From: Burkholderia sp. 4M9327F10
GTDB taxonomy: Bacteria > Pseudomonadota > Gammaproteobacteria > Burkholderiales > Burkholderiaceae
Length of the DNA: 64,000 bases
Direction: 5' to 3'
NCBI RefSeq assembly: GCF_005503145.1
Contig: NZ_SCNV01000019.1
Span: forward strand, 1-64,000
The position numbers were made by a program, and so were the translations under genes. Under the pieces are notes generated by a model. The model was not told the origin of the DNA. It saw only the letters and a list, made by a program, of their open reading frames with translations, and made no database searches. Of the stretch, positions 1 to 7,160 are shown piece by piece (the first letter of the stretch is position 1; each line of letters begins with the position of its first letter).

Positions 1-119
1 TCCTCGCGGCTATAGCCCATCTGCGCCGTGCGCGAACGGTGGCCGAACGAACGCAGGTCGTTCACCCCGTACCAGCGGTGGCTGCGCAATTCTTCAGGGG
101 TCTTTCTCTTGGTGCTCAC
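1..119 (-). CDS. IlvD/Edd-family sugar-acid dehydratase, N-terminal fragment (runs off window)
   Basis: Only the first 39 codons are in the window. Reading on the minus strand from a GTG at 119, the protein contains PEELRSHRWYGVNDLRSFGHRS followed by AQMGYSREE. This is the typical N-terminus of IlvD/Edd dehydratases, especially the sugar-acid branch (L-arabinonate or related aldonate dehydratases). These Fe-S enzymes dehydrate aldonates to 2-keto-3-deoxy acids. GTG is chosen as the start because a GGAG lies 9 nt upstream; the nearby ATG is out of frame and soon hits a stop. The DHDPS-family lyase gene lies upstream on the same strand, which fits a sugar-acid degradation pathway. The exact substrate cannot be told from this fragment. 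Confidence 0.75.
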   Translation of the reverse strand, partial: MSTKRKTPEELRSHRWYGVNDLRSFGHRSRTAQMGYSRE

Positions 120-920
120 TTCGCATTACTCCAGAAAATCCAACCGGCACAGCGTTCACCGCAACAGGGCATGCGCGGCGACCCGGCCCGGCTCATTCGC
201 GTGACACCCGCAGCCAACCCATTGCTGCGTGTTGTCATCGGATGGGCGCAGGGACGGCCAGCGGTGCGCATCGTCTTGATGTTGCCAAGGAGGTGTGAAG
301 CCGGTGCCTGGGTGTACTTGATATTGGAGAGCAGGCTCGCGCATCGTGACCTGGAGGCGAAGCTGCTTTCCCGTATGACGCTGTGATTGCTCGCAACATG
401 GTTCGTGTCGAGGCGCACTGGCTGCGCCGCGCTCGCATAGACAGTCGCGTCGACGCCGAATGCCATCCATGCACCCGCGAATTTGACTGACAACCGCTGC
501 GAATCGAACATCCTGTCTCCTCACAATCTTGTTATTTGGACAATCCGATACACAAACGCCGTGTCGAATTCCCGCGCGAGGCGGCCCGATGAGCGAACAT
601 ACCGAACCACCACCAATGATGTCAAGCAACTACAAATGCCAGATTATGACGAATTTTTTACCTTACCAACCATAAGCCACTGTTTTTATTATATTTATAC
701 GGATTAGTCAGGAAAACCCGAATGTATCGTCGCTACAAACGCCTGACGCACATCGAAAAACGAGCCACTGGTAAGACAAATGTATGACGGCCGTCGGCTC
801 AACAGTCACTGCAGGAGCGGGCGTGCCGTGCGGCAGGCACGCCTCAATCCAATCTCACTCGTCTGCCGGCGTTACGGCTCGGCCGCCAGCAGAAGCCGCA
901 GTTCAGGCCGATCAGGCCGC
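120..920. other. Intergenic stretch with a low-GC block; no gene supported
   Basis: About 800 bases separate the dehydratase start from the end of the DHDPS-family gene. Short ORFs on both strands here have no recognisable family and no good ribosome-binding sites. Bases 590-740 are clearly AT-richer than the rest of the window and probably contain the promoter of the dehydratase gene. Around 619-630 there is a sequence matching 10 of 12 core bases of the palindrome at 1920-1936, so a second site for the same GntR regulator is possible. A short hairpin (arms 821-827 and 836-842) has no T-tract. Confidence 0.5.
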
Positions 921-1859
921 TCAAGCCGATGCTTTAGCCGCAAAGCTGCGTTCGAACGCAAGCAATGCCTGGGTGGCGGCATTCACCTCCGCGTGATGCT
1001 CCTGCGGCGTGCTGCTCAGCAGCGGCAGAATCGCTCCCATATCGGCGATGCCCGAGAAAGTCACGGCGTCGTGCAAGACGCGAATCAGGGAAATGTTGTC
1101 GCGCAGGGTTTCGAGCGGCATGAATTCGTCATAGATGCGCTGCGCTTCGGCGTCGCGCGACTCTTTCGCGGCGCGCAGCAGCGCGGTCACCGCGTGCGAC
1201 GCGATACAGCCCGAGCCGGTTGTCCACGAAGCGAGGCCGAAGTCGCGCACATGAACGAGGGCCGGGCGTTCGCCCATACCCGAGACAACGCGCGCCGGAT
1301 TGACGTTTTGCAGGAGGCGGCGCAGATAGGCGTCGTCCCTGGGGTTCTCGCGCACGATCGCGTATTTCACGGCCAGCAAGGTGCCGCGGTCCACCAGACG
1401 CGCCAGCGTGTCCACGTCCACGTAGTTTTCGCTCTTGATATAGAGCGTGAGCGGAATGCCGGCCGCCTCCACGATGCGCGTCAGCCCCGCCTCGACGCCC
1501 TCGGAAGTCGTAAAGCCACCGAGCGGCAGCACCATCGCCGTGCGATACGAGGTCTGCGCGAGGATGCGCGCCTGGTCGAGCATCTTGCCGTAGTCCGGGC
1601 CGATCGCCGGAATCACCCGGGTATCCGGGCCGGCGCTTTCAGCCAGCATGTCGAGCAGTTCGCGGTACTCGCTCACCGCCACGTGATAGAGGTTCGCGTT
1701 GCCGCCGTACAGCAATGTGCGCACGCCACCCGCCTCGATATGGCGGATCAGTTTCTGGTTCTCGCCTGCGTCGAGCGACAGGTCGGCACGGCGCGCCAGG
1801 GGCGGCACAGCCATTACGGTCGAAGCAAATTCGCTTTCGACGATCGGGGACACGTTCAT
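921..1859 (-). CDS. Dihydrodipicolinate synthase-family lyase (2-keto-3-deoxy sugar-acid type)
   Basis: The protein has about 312 residues from the ATG at 1859. A longer reading frame from a TTG is possible, but its extra 17 residues look like non-coding sequence. It has the class I aldolase (beta/alpha)8 layout of the DapA/NanA/KdgD family. There is a glycine-rich early strand (TLLYGGNANLYH), a tyrosine region (LTLYIKSENYVD) and the likely Schiff-base lysine in LLAVKYAIVREN. The family cleaves or dehydrates 2-keto acids through a lysine imine. With an aldonate dehydratase downstream and a GntR regulator upstream, a role on a 2-keto-3-deoxy sugar acid is likely. The substrate is not determined. 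A palindromic operator lies about 60 nt upstream of the start. Confidence 0.82.
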   Translation of the reverse strand: MNVSPIVESEFASTVMAVPPLARRADLSLDAGENQKLIRHIEAGGVRTLLYGGNANLYHVAVSEYRELLDMLAESAGPDTRVIPAIGPDYGKMLDQARILAQTSYRTAMVLPLGGFTTSEGVEAGLTRIVEAAGIPLTLYIKSENYVDVDTLARLVDRGTLLAVKYAIVRENPRDDAYLRRLLQNVNPARVVSGMGERPALVHVRDFGLASWTTGSGCIASHAVTALLRAAKESRDAEAQRIYDEFMPLETLRDNISLIRVLHDAVTFSGIADMGAILPLLSSTPQEHHAEVNAATQALLAFERSFAAKASA

Positions 1860-1919
1860 GGGGTCTCTTATCGGAATGGAGTGGACAACGGACAGGCTGA
1901 ACGGTAGCACTGCCCCTCC

Positions 1920-1936
1920 ATGTTGTCAAACAACAT
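1920..1936. promoter_or_regulatory. Palindromic operator, probable GntR/FCD regulator site
   Basis: The sequence is a perfect inverted repeat: arms ATGTTGT (1920-1926) and ACAACAT (1930-1936) around the spacer CAA. It lies about 60 nt upstream of the DHDPS-family start and downstream of the gntR-like gene. FadR-subfamily GntR proteins bind short inverted repeats of this size. A weaker related site (ATTGT, 3 nt, ACCAC) is at 2824-2836 upstream of the regulator gene. Another is near 619-630 upstream of the dehydratase. Confidence 0.6.
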
Positions 1937-2095
1937 GACAAATCGACAAAATCCCGACGGGCGCCGGCGAAATTGGGACCCACAAGCGTTCGCCGGGCCG
2001 GGCCAGGCCGCCCCGGCGTGCGCGGCGTGCTCCCAACCCGTGCCTGCTCTTAAGACCCGCTCTGACGCGGCACGCTCCAGAACCCGTGCATGCTC

Positions 2096-2785
2096 TCAAG
2101 CCCCGACCATGCGCTCCATCGCGTTGCCCAGATGCGCCCGCATCGCCTGTTCCGCGCCGCGTGAATCGCGCCGCCGGATAGCTTCGAGCACGGCCAGATG
2201 TTCCTGCTGCACGCGCTGCTGCCGCTCGATCGACTTCACGAGCGACAGCTTGCGCGACAGGTCCATGCTGAGCTCAACCTGCTCGTGAATGAAGGACAGG
2301 GCCGTGATGAAGAACTGATTCTTCGACGCCCGCGCCACAGCCAGATGAAACGCGAAGTCATCGCGTGCGCCTATTCCTTCGCTGTGAATGACCTGCTGGA
2401 GGGTGTCGCAGGCGTGCTGGATCGCCTCGAGATCGGCCTCATCGGCCTTCTGGGCTGCGAGCGCGGCGCCGCCCACCTCCGTCATCAGGCGGAATTCATA
2501 GCAGCGCCGTATATCCGACAAGGTCTCGAGCGGCGCGAAGCGCCGCAGATCGGGGTCCGGCCGGCGCCTGACGGTCGTACCGGAACCTTGCCGGGTTGCG
2601 ATGATGCCGTCCGCACGCAACTGGGCCAGCGCTTCCCGCACGGTCGGGCGCGAGGTTTCGAAGCGCTCGGCCAGCGTGTGCTCGCTCGGCAGCCGATCGC
2701 CCTCCCGGTACTCGCCATCGATGATGCGGTTCAGGATATCGCTATAGACCCGTCCCGGCATGCCGGGCGATTTGTATTCGAACAT
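2096..2785 (-). CDS. GntR-family transcriptional regulator, FadR/FCD subfamily
   Basis: This 229-residue protein has an N-terminal winged helix (about residues 8-75). Recognisable elements are the YSDILNRIIDGEYREGDRLP start and the helix-turn-helix around PSEHTLAERFETSRPTVREAL, followed by the wing GSGTTVRRR. The C-terminal FCD all-helical ligand domain (about 90-225) includes FRLMTEVGGAALAA, DFAFHLAVARASKN and the late QEHLAVLEAIRRRD segment. FCD proteins sense small organic acids and usually repress neighbouring catabolic genes. The adjacent DHDPS-family lyase and aldonate dehydratase, plus the palindrome at 1920-1936, suggest it controls sugar-acid degradation rather than the siderophore genes. 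No strong Shine-Dalgarno sequence precedes the ATG at 2785. Confidence 0.88.
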   Translation of the reverse strand: MFEYKSPGMPGRVYSDILNRIIDGEYREGDRLPSEHTLAERFETSRPTVREALAQLRADGIIATRQGSGTTVRRRPDPDLRRFAPLETLSDIRRCYEFRLMTEVGGAALAAQKADEADLEAIQHACDTLQQVIHSEGIGARDDFAFHLAVARASKNQFFITALSFIHEQVELSMDLSRKLSLVKSIERQQRVQQEHLAVLEAIRRRDSRGAEQAMRAHLGNAMERMVGA

Positions 2786-2877
2786 GACGGAGGCATAGGC
2801 TTAAGTTGTCACACTAGCAAACAATTGTACGACCACTTTTGGCGGAAACGCATAGTGGTAAACAAGCTAAGCCGGCG

Positions 2878-5388
2878 TCAATCCCCAGGACCGGGACGAG
2901 GTCCAGTCAATACCTGCTCTGTCATGCCTGGCGCACTGCTGATCGCCTGTTCGGTGAACGGCAAGCGTGACCACGCTTTCTTCGCATATCCATTGGTCGC
3001 GTCGGCATAGTGCGGCGAGGCGGGATCATCCGATTCCGAATGAGCCAGCAGGGTGTCGGCATGCGGACCATCGTCGCCGAACTCAACGAGCTGGACATAG
3101 CTGTTGCCATGCGCGTCGAGGTCGAGCGCATAGCCACGGCGGTCGAGCGGGTGTTCCGCGCATGCCGCCGCGAAATAGCCCTCGGCATCGCAGCCGCCAT
3201 ACATGGGCACCTTGATGCCATTGCGCGTCAGGTAAAGCAGCTCGCCGCGCGTCGAGTCCGGCGAAAAACCATTGCGCTGCAGGGCGAGAACCGCGCCCGC
3301 AAGCGCCTGTTCAAGCTTCTGCTGAACCTCAGGATTCGCGGTGTTCAGTCCGGCAGGCGTAGTCAATGGCTGGTGAGCGTCGAACGGCACCGCATACAGT
3401 TGTGCGGCGGCAATCTTGCTCGCACGGAGCCAGAACTCGTCCCACAGGTTCGCACCGCGCGCATCGGCGTTGGCCGTGCCATCCCACTTCCTCAGCACAC
3501 GGCATGCTTCGCCCAGATCGACGGACTGCGGATGCGCGAAGTCCGCGCCGCCCAACGGGTCCCGAGCGACATCAACGACCGGTGCGGGCTTCCCCTCCAC
3601 GCACACGGAATCGAGCAGCGGCTGTCTCGCAAGGCGCTCGGACATGGACGTACTCTCGAGCACCGTACGCTTCAGTTCTTCGCGCGTAATGCCGCCGGGC
3701 CTGGCCATCAGTTGCGCGGCAAGCGCGTGCCCGAGCCGCGTGCGCAAGGACTGCGGGGTGTCCGTCTGGCCCAGCACGTCCGCATATCCCGTGAGCGGCG
3801 CGCGCGGATTGGTCAGCCAGTAGCTGCCGTTGAAGTTGCCGACATAGTCGAGGCGCAGCAGGCCGGGCATGCTGTCAGCCGGCAGCGCATCCGCCTGCTG
3901 CTGCGAGTGGGCTGCCGTTGCGCCCCATGAGCACGCGGAACGGGAGCCGTCCAGAAACGGCACGCCCGGGACCATTTTGTTGAAGGCCTGGCCCAACTGC
4001 GTCGTGCATGCCGCTGCGAGCTGATCCGGCACGTTCGGCACCGTGCCGATATCGGCAAACCAGACACGCGGATCGTCGCGCCCGATTGCGAACGTATTCA
4101 CCCATGGCATCGCCGCGTAGCGCTTCTGGATGGCGATGAAGTCGTCGAGCGAGCGGGCTTGCCCCCAGGCGAGGAAGTTGTCGAACGCGCGGGTATTTTG
4201 CGCGTTCACATCGCGCAGTACGAACGCATGCGCGGCATTCCACGCGAGCGCCGGCGATAGCGACGACAGATTCACCATAGGTCCAAAACGCGAGCGGTAC
4301 AGCGTGCGGGTGACCTGCGTAAAGGAACCGTTCGCGGCATCGCGCACCTTGACGGTGATAGGCACCGCCTGTAACGCCTCCTCCTTGCCGTCGTACAGAT
4401 AATGCGTCGGCGCATCCGGCGCCAGCTTCAGCTCGAAGATGCCGAAGCGACGCGCGCTCGACACAGTATGTGTCCACGCGATGTCGTGGTTGAAACCGAT
4501 CACCACCACCGGCTCACCGAGAAACGACACGCCCGCGACATCCAGTTGCCCCGGAATGGTCAACTGCGCCTGGTAAAAGCGATCCGGTCCGCGCCAAAAC
4601 CAGTGAGGATTGCCGAACAACAGACTCTTGTCGTCGCGGGTCGTCGCGGCGCCAAAAGCGAGCGCATTGCTGCCGATGCCCGCGTGTCCGCCGACGGTCA
4701 TCTGCGCCACGCTGAGCGGCAGTGTATTGGCGGCAAGCGGCGGCGCCGGCGCGCCCGGCGGCTGGGCGTGAACGATCGCCGCGAGGAACTGGCTGGCGCC
4801 ACCCGCCAGGTCGATCGCGGTGAGCCTGCGGTACAGATCGTCCGTCGTGATATGGCCTACCCACGGTTCGTTCGCGCAGGTGAGATGAGCGCCGGGAAAA
4901 CGTCCCGCCTTCAGTTCATCGACATAGCGGTTGTAGCCCTGCGCGAACCCGCCTAGCAGCGTGCGGAAATTTGCAGGTTGGGCGGAACGGTAGCGCTGGA
5001 CCGCGGCATCATCGTCAACGAACCTAAAGAAAAAATCCGCATCGAGATTGCGCGGCCGGCCAAACGAAGCCGCCGCAGGCGGCCGGGCATCGGCGCCGAA
5101 GTACGACGAACGTTCGCCACGCCACGTCACGAACGAGTCGGCCAGCGTGCAAAGATCGTCCTGCGCCTGCACGTAGCCAAAGCCGTAACCAAGACTGCCC
5201 CAGTCGTCGGCCTTGATGTGCGGGATACCGTCCTGGGTCCGGCGAATCTGCGCATGATAGGACGCAGCAGAGGCATCCGCCGCACCGTCCTGATGAGATG
5301 GCGCGGTGCAACCGGCGAATAGCGCGCTCGCCGCCAGCATCGCGGCGAACGTGCCCAACTTACGTAACGCGCGAAACGGATAAGTCAT
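2878..5388 (-). CDS. Penicillin-acylase/PvdQ-like Ntn-hydrolase (probable siderophore deacylase)
   Basis: The protein has 836 residues from the ATG at 5388. The reading frame is open further upstream, but that part overlaps the exporter gene and looks non-native. It begins with a signal peptide ending in a lipobox-like FAGC (Cys27), so it should act in the periplasm, perhaps membrane-anchored. The autoprocessing site is seen as Gly239-Ser240-Asn241 (GIGSNALAFG), the N-terminal nucleophile of the beta chain. NPHWFW and FNHDIAWTHT follow, as in penicillin G, AHL and PvdQ acylases. PvdQ removes the fatty acid from acylated ferribactin in pyoverdine maturation. Here the gene sits 19 nt after a PvdE-like exporter, in a locus whose first NRPS has a fatty-acyl starter. 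Removal of the acyl chain from the siderophore precursor is therefore the best inference. An AHL or other amide substrate remains possible. Confidence 0.85.
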   Translation of the reverse strand: MTYPFRALRKLGTFAAMLAASALFAGCTAPSHQDGAADASAASYHAQIRRTQDGIPHIKADDWGSLGYGFGYVQAQDDLCTLADSFVTWRGERSSYFGADARPPAAASFGRPRNLDADFFFRFVDDDAAVQRYRSAQPANFRTLLGGFAQGYNRYVDELKAGRFPGAHLTCANEPWVGHITTDDLYRRLTAIDLAGGASQFLAAIVHAQPPGAPAPPLAANTLPLSVAQMTVGGHAGIGSNALAFGAATTRDDKSLLFGNPHWFWRGPDRFYQAQLTIPGQLDVAGVSFLGEPVVVIGFNHDIAWTHTVSSARRFGIFELKLAPDAPTHYLYDGKEEALQAVPITVKVRDAANGSFTQVTRTLYRSRFGPMVNLSSLSPALAWNAAHAFVLRDVNAQNTRAFDNFLAWGQARSLDDFIAIQKRYAAMPWVNTFAIGRDDPRVWFADIGTVPNVPDQLAAACTTQLGQAFNKMVPGVPFLDGSRSACSWGATAAHSQQQADALPADSMPGLLRLDYVGNFNGSYWLTNPRAPLTGYADVLGQTDTPQSLRTRLGHALAAQLMARPGGITREELKRTVLESTSMSERLARQPLLDSVCVEGKPAPVVDVARDPLGGADFAHPQSVDLGEACRVLRKWDGTANADARGANLWDEFWLRASKIAAAQLYAVPFDAHQPLTTPAGLNTANPEVQQKLEQALAGAVLALQRNGFSPDSTRGELLYLTRNGIKVPMYGGCDAEGYFAAACAEHPLDRRGYALDLDAHGNSYVQLVEFGDDGPHADTLLAHSESDDPASPHYADATNGYAKKAWSRLPFTEQAISSAPGMTEQVLTGPRPGPGD

Positions 5389-5407
5389 GAAAGCTCTGAT
5401 ACGGGTG

Positions 5408-7075
5408 TCATCCGGCAACGACATGCGCGCTGCCATCCGCATGTGCGTGGGTGTTCTGCAAATCGCTTCCCTTGCCCTCTTCGACGACCTGGCCGTAATC
5501 GAGCTTGATGTAGCGGTCGGCGAGAGGGAAATAGCGATCGTCGTGGGTAATGACAAGGACCGTCTTGCCTTTGGCGCGCAACTCCGGCAGCAGGCGCCGG
5601 TAGAAGACTTCCTTGAACACCGGGTCCTGGTCCGCGGCCCACTCGTCGAAGACGTAGAACGGCCGGTCTTCCAGATAGGTGACGAGCAAAGCCAGGCGCT
5701 TTCGCTGCCCCTGAGACAGTTCGGTCGTCGAAAATACGCCGTTCTCGATCTTGACCTTGTGATCGAGATGCAGATGTTCGAGCAGCGTTTTCGCCTGGCT
5801 ATCGAGCCCTTCGAGCTTCATGCCAAGCAGCGTATCGAAGAGGAAAAAGTCGTTGAACACCACCGAGAAATGCTGACGGTAAATGTCGCGCTCGGCTTCG
5901 TCCACCGGCTTGCCGTTCAGCAGGATGCGTCCGCCCTCAGGAGCATAGAGTCCAACCAGCATCTTGGCGAGCGTGGTCTTGCCGCTGCCGTTGCCGCCGA
6001 TCAGATAGACCAGTTCGCCCGGTTTGAACGAGAGGTCGACCGGACCCAGCGTGAACACTTCATCCTCTTTCTCGCGGTAATAGCGGTGCGTGACTTGCTC
6101 GAGCACGATGCTGTCGAACGACGTGGGCTGGTCCGCGGGCAGCGTATTTTCCGGCGGCAAATCCTGGTTGATCTTATTGATGCGCTCGATCGCGACCTTC
6201 GCCGAACTGATGCTGGGAAGCGCTGAAAGCAGCCCCTCGATCGGCATCATCATATACAGGAAAATCACCGCGTAACCCGACATGACGTGGCCCGACACGG
6301 GGTAGATCCGGGTCAGCAAAAACAGCACGCAGCCGATAAAAGCAAAAAAGATAAAGCTACCCCAACTGGCCGCGGCGGCGTACAGCACGTAACCGCGCGT
6401 GCGCTGCACGCGCACAGCTTCCACGTTGGTCGCAAGCGTGTCGTCAATGAAGGCCTGCTTGCGCTGGCGATGCAGTTTCAGTTCCTTCGCACCGTCGAAG
6501 AGTGCGCGAAAATCCTTGACCAGCGTGTCCTCGCGCCGGCGCGAACTGCGCAGATGAAACGCCGCGCGACGATTGGCGAGATGAAACCCGAGGGAACCGA
6601 TGAACACCGTGACGATTGCAAGCAGCAGGATCTGCCAGGACAGATACCCCAGATAGCCGAGGCATCCCGCAATGACCGCGCCCTGCATGGCGAGGTTCGG
6701 CATGCTCACGAAAAAGACCACGATGGTATCGAGATCGTTCGTCAGCACGGACAAGGCTCGTGAGGAACCCTGTTTTTCGAGGTTCTGGTAAGACGCGTCG
6801 CCAATGCGACGGATCGTGCTCATGCGCAGCGTGGCCTTGGCGCTCTGGCCGAGCCGCATGAACAGCGTCGACGACAGCGCACGCGTGACAAGCACGAGCA
6901 CGCTCAAGCCGAGGAACTTCAGGCCAAGTTCCGCGAGCCGCTGCTGCGACGCGCCGAGCGCCTGGTTGATCAGAGCAACCAGGCCCGCACTGCTCAGACC
7001 GCTGATGATGCTCGTGATGATCGCAATGAGCAGCGTCTTGCGCGAATTGCGGATCAGATAAAGTATGAGCGGCAT
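5408..7075 (-). CDS. Cyclic-peptide/siderophore ABC exporter, PvdE/SyrD type
   Basis: This 555-residue half-transporter has six predicted membrane segments in about residues 1-310 and an ATPase domain in about 330-555. The ATPase has Walker A GGNGSGKTT, signature LSQGQRKRLALL, Walker B FYVFDEWAADQDP and the switch His in VITHDDRYF. LSQGQ and DEWAADQDP are characteristic of the cyclic peptide transporter family that contains PvdE and SyrD. PvdE moves acylated ferribactin from cytoplasm to periplasm. The gene lies between a siderophore receptor (85 nt upstream) and the PvdQ-like acylase (19 nt downstream) on the same strand. Export of the acylated peptide for periplasmic trimming is inferred. 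The ATG at 7075 fits the usual family N-terminus. Confidence 0.9.
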   Translation of the reverse strand: MPLILYLIRNSRKTLLIAIITSIISGLSSAGLVALINQALGASQQRLAELGLKFLGLSVLVLVTRALSSTLFMRLGQSAKATLRMSTIRRIGDASYQNLEKQGSSRALSVLTNDLDTIVVFFVSMPNLAMQGAVIAGCLGYLGYLSWQILLLAIVTVFIGSLGFHLANRRAAFHLRSSRRREDTLVKDFRALFDGAKELKLHRQRKQAFIDDTLATNVEAVRVQRTRGYVLYAAAASWGSFIFFAFIGCVLFLLTRIYPVSGHVMSGYAVIFLYMMMPIEGLLSALPSISSAKVAIERINKINQDLPPENTLPADQPTSFDSIVLEQVTHRYYREKEDEVFTLGPVDLSFKPGELVYLIGGNGSGKTTLAKMLVGLYAPEGGRILLNGKPVDEAERDIYRQHFSVVFNDFFLFDTLLGMKLEGLDSQAKTLLEHLHLDHKVKIENGVFSTTELSQGQRKRLALLVTYLEDRPFYVFDEWAADQDPVFKEVFYRRLLPELRAKGKTVLVITHDDRYFPLADRYIKLDYGQVVEEGKGSDLQNTHAHADGSAHVVAG

Positions 7076-7160
7076 AAATCCTCTTTCTCGTCGATACCGG
7101 CCGCTGCCGCATGCAGACAGCCTGTCGGCCGGTTCTTTGCTGTTGCAAATCCGGCCTGGT

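Noticed and set aside
116..629. Overlapping small minus-strand ORFs upstream of the dehydratase start
   Set aside because: No family resemblance, poor starts, mutual overlap in different frames. Treated as non-coding.
821..842. Hairpin GCGTGCC/GGCACGC as terminator of the DHDPS-family gene
   Set aside because: No T-tract and an 8-nt loop in ordinary GC-rich sequence. Not distinguishable from chance.
780..1907. Long plus-strand ORF (375 codons) opposite the DHDPS-family gene
   Set aside because: It is an Arg-rich shadow of the minus-strand gene in GC-rich DNA, with no family features.
5389..5556. Upstream extension of the acylase reading frame to 5556
   Set aside because: It overlaps the exporter gene and precedes a clear signal peptide, so the ATG at 5388 is the sensible start.
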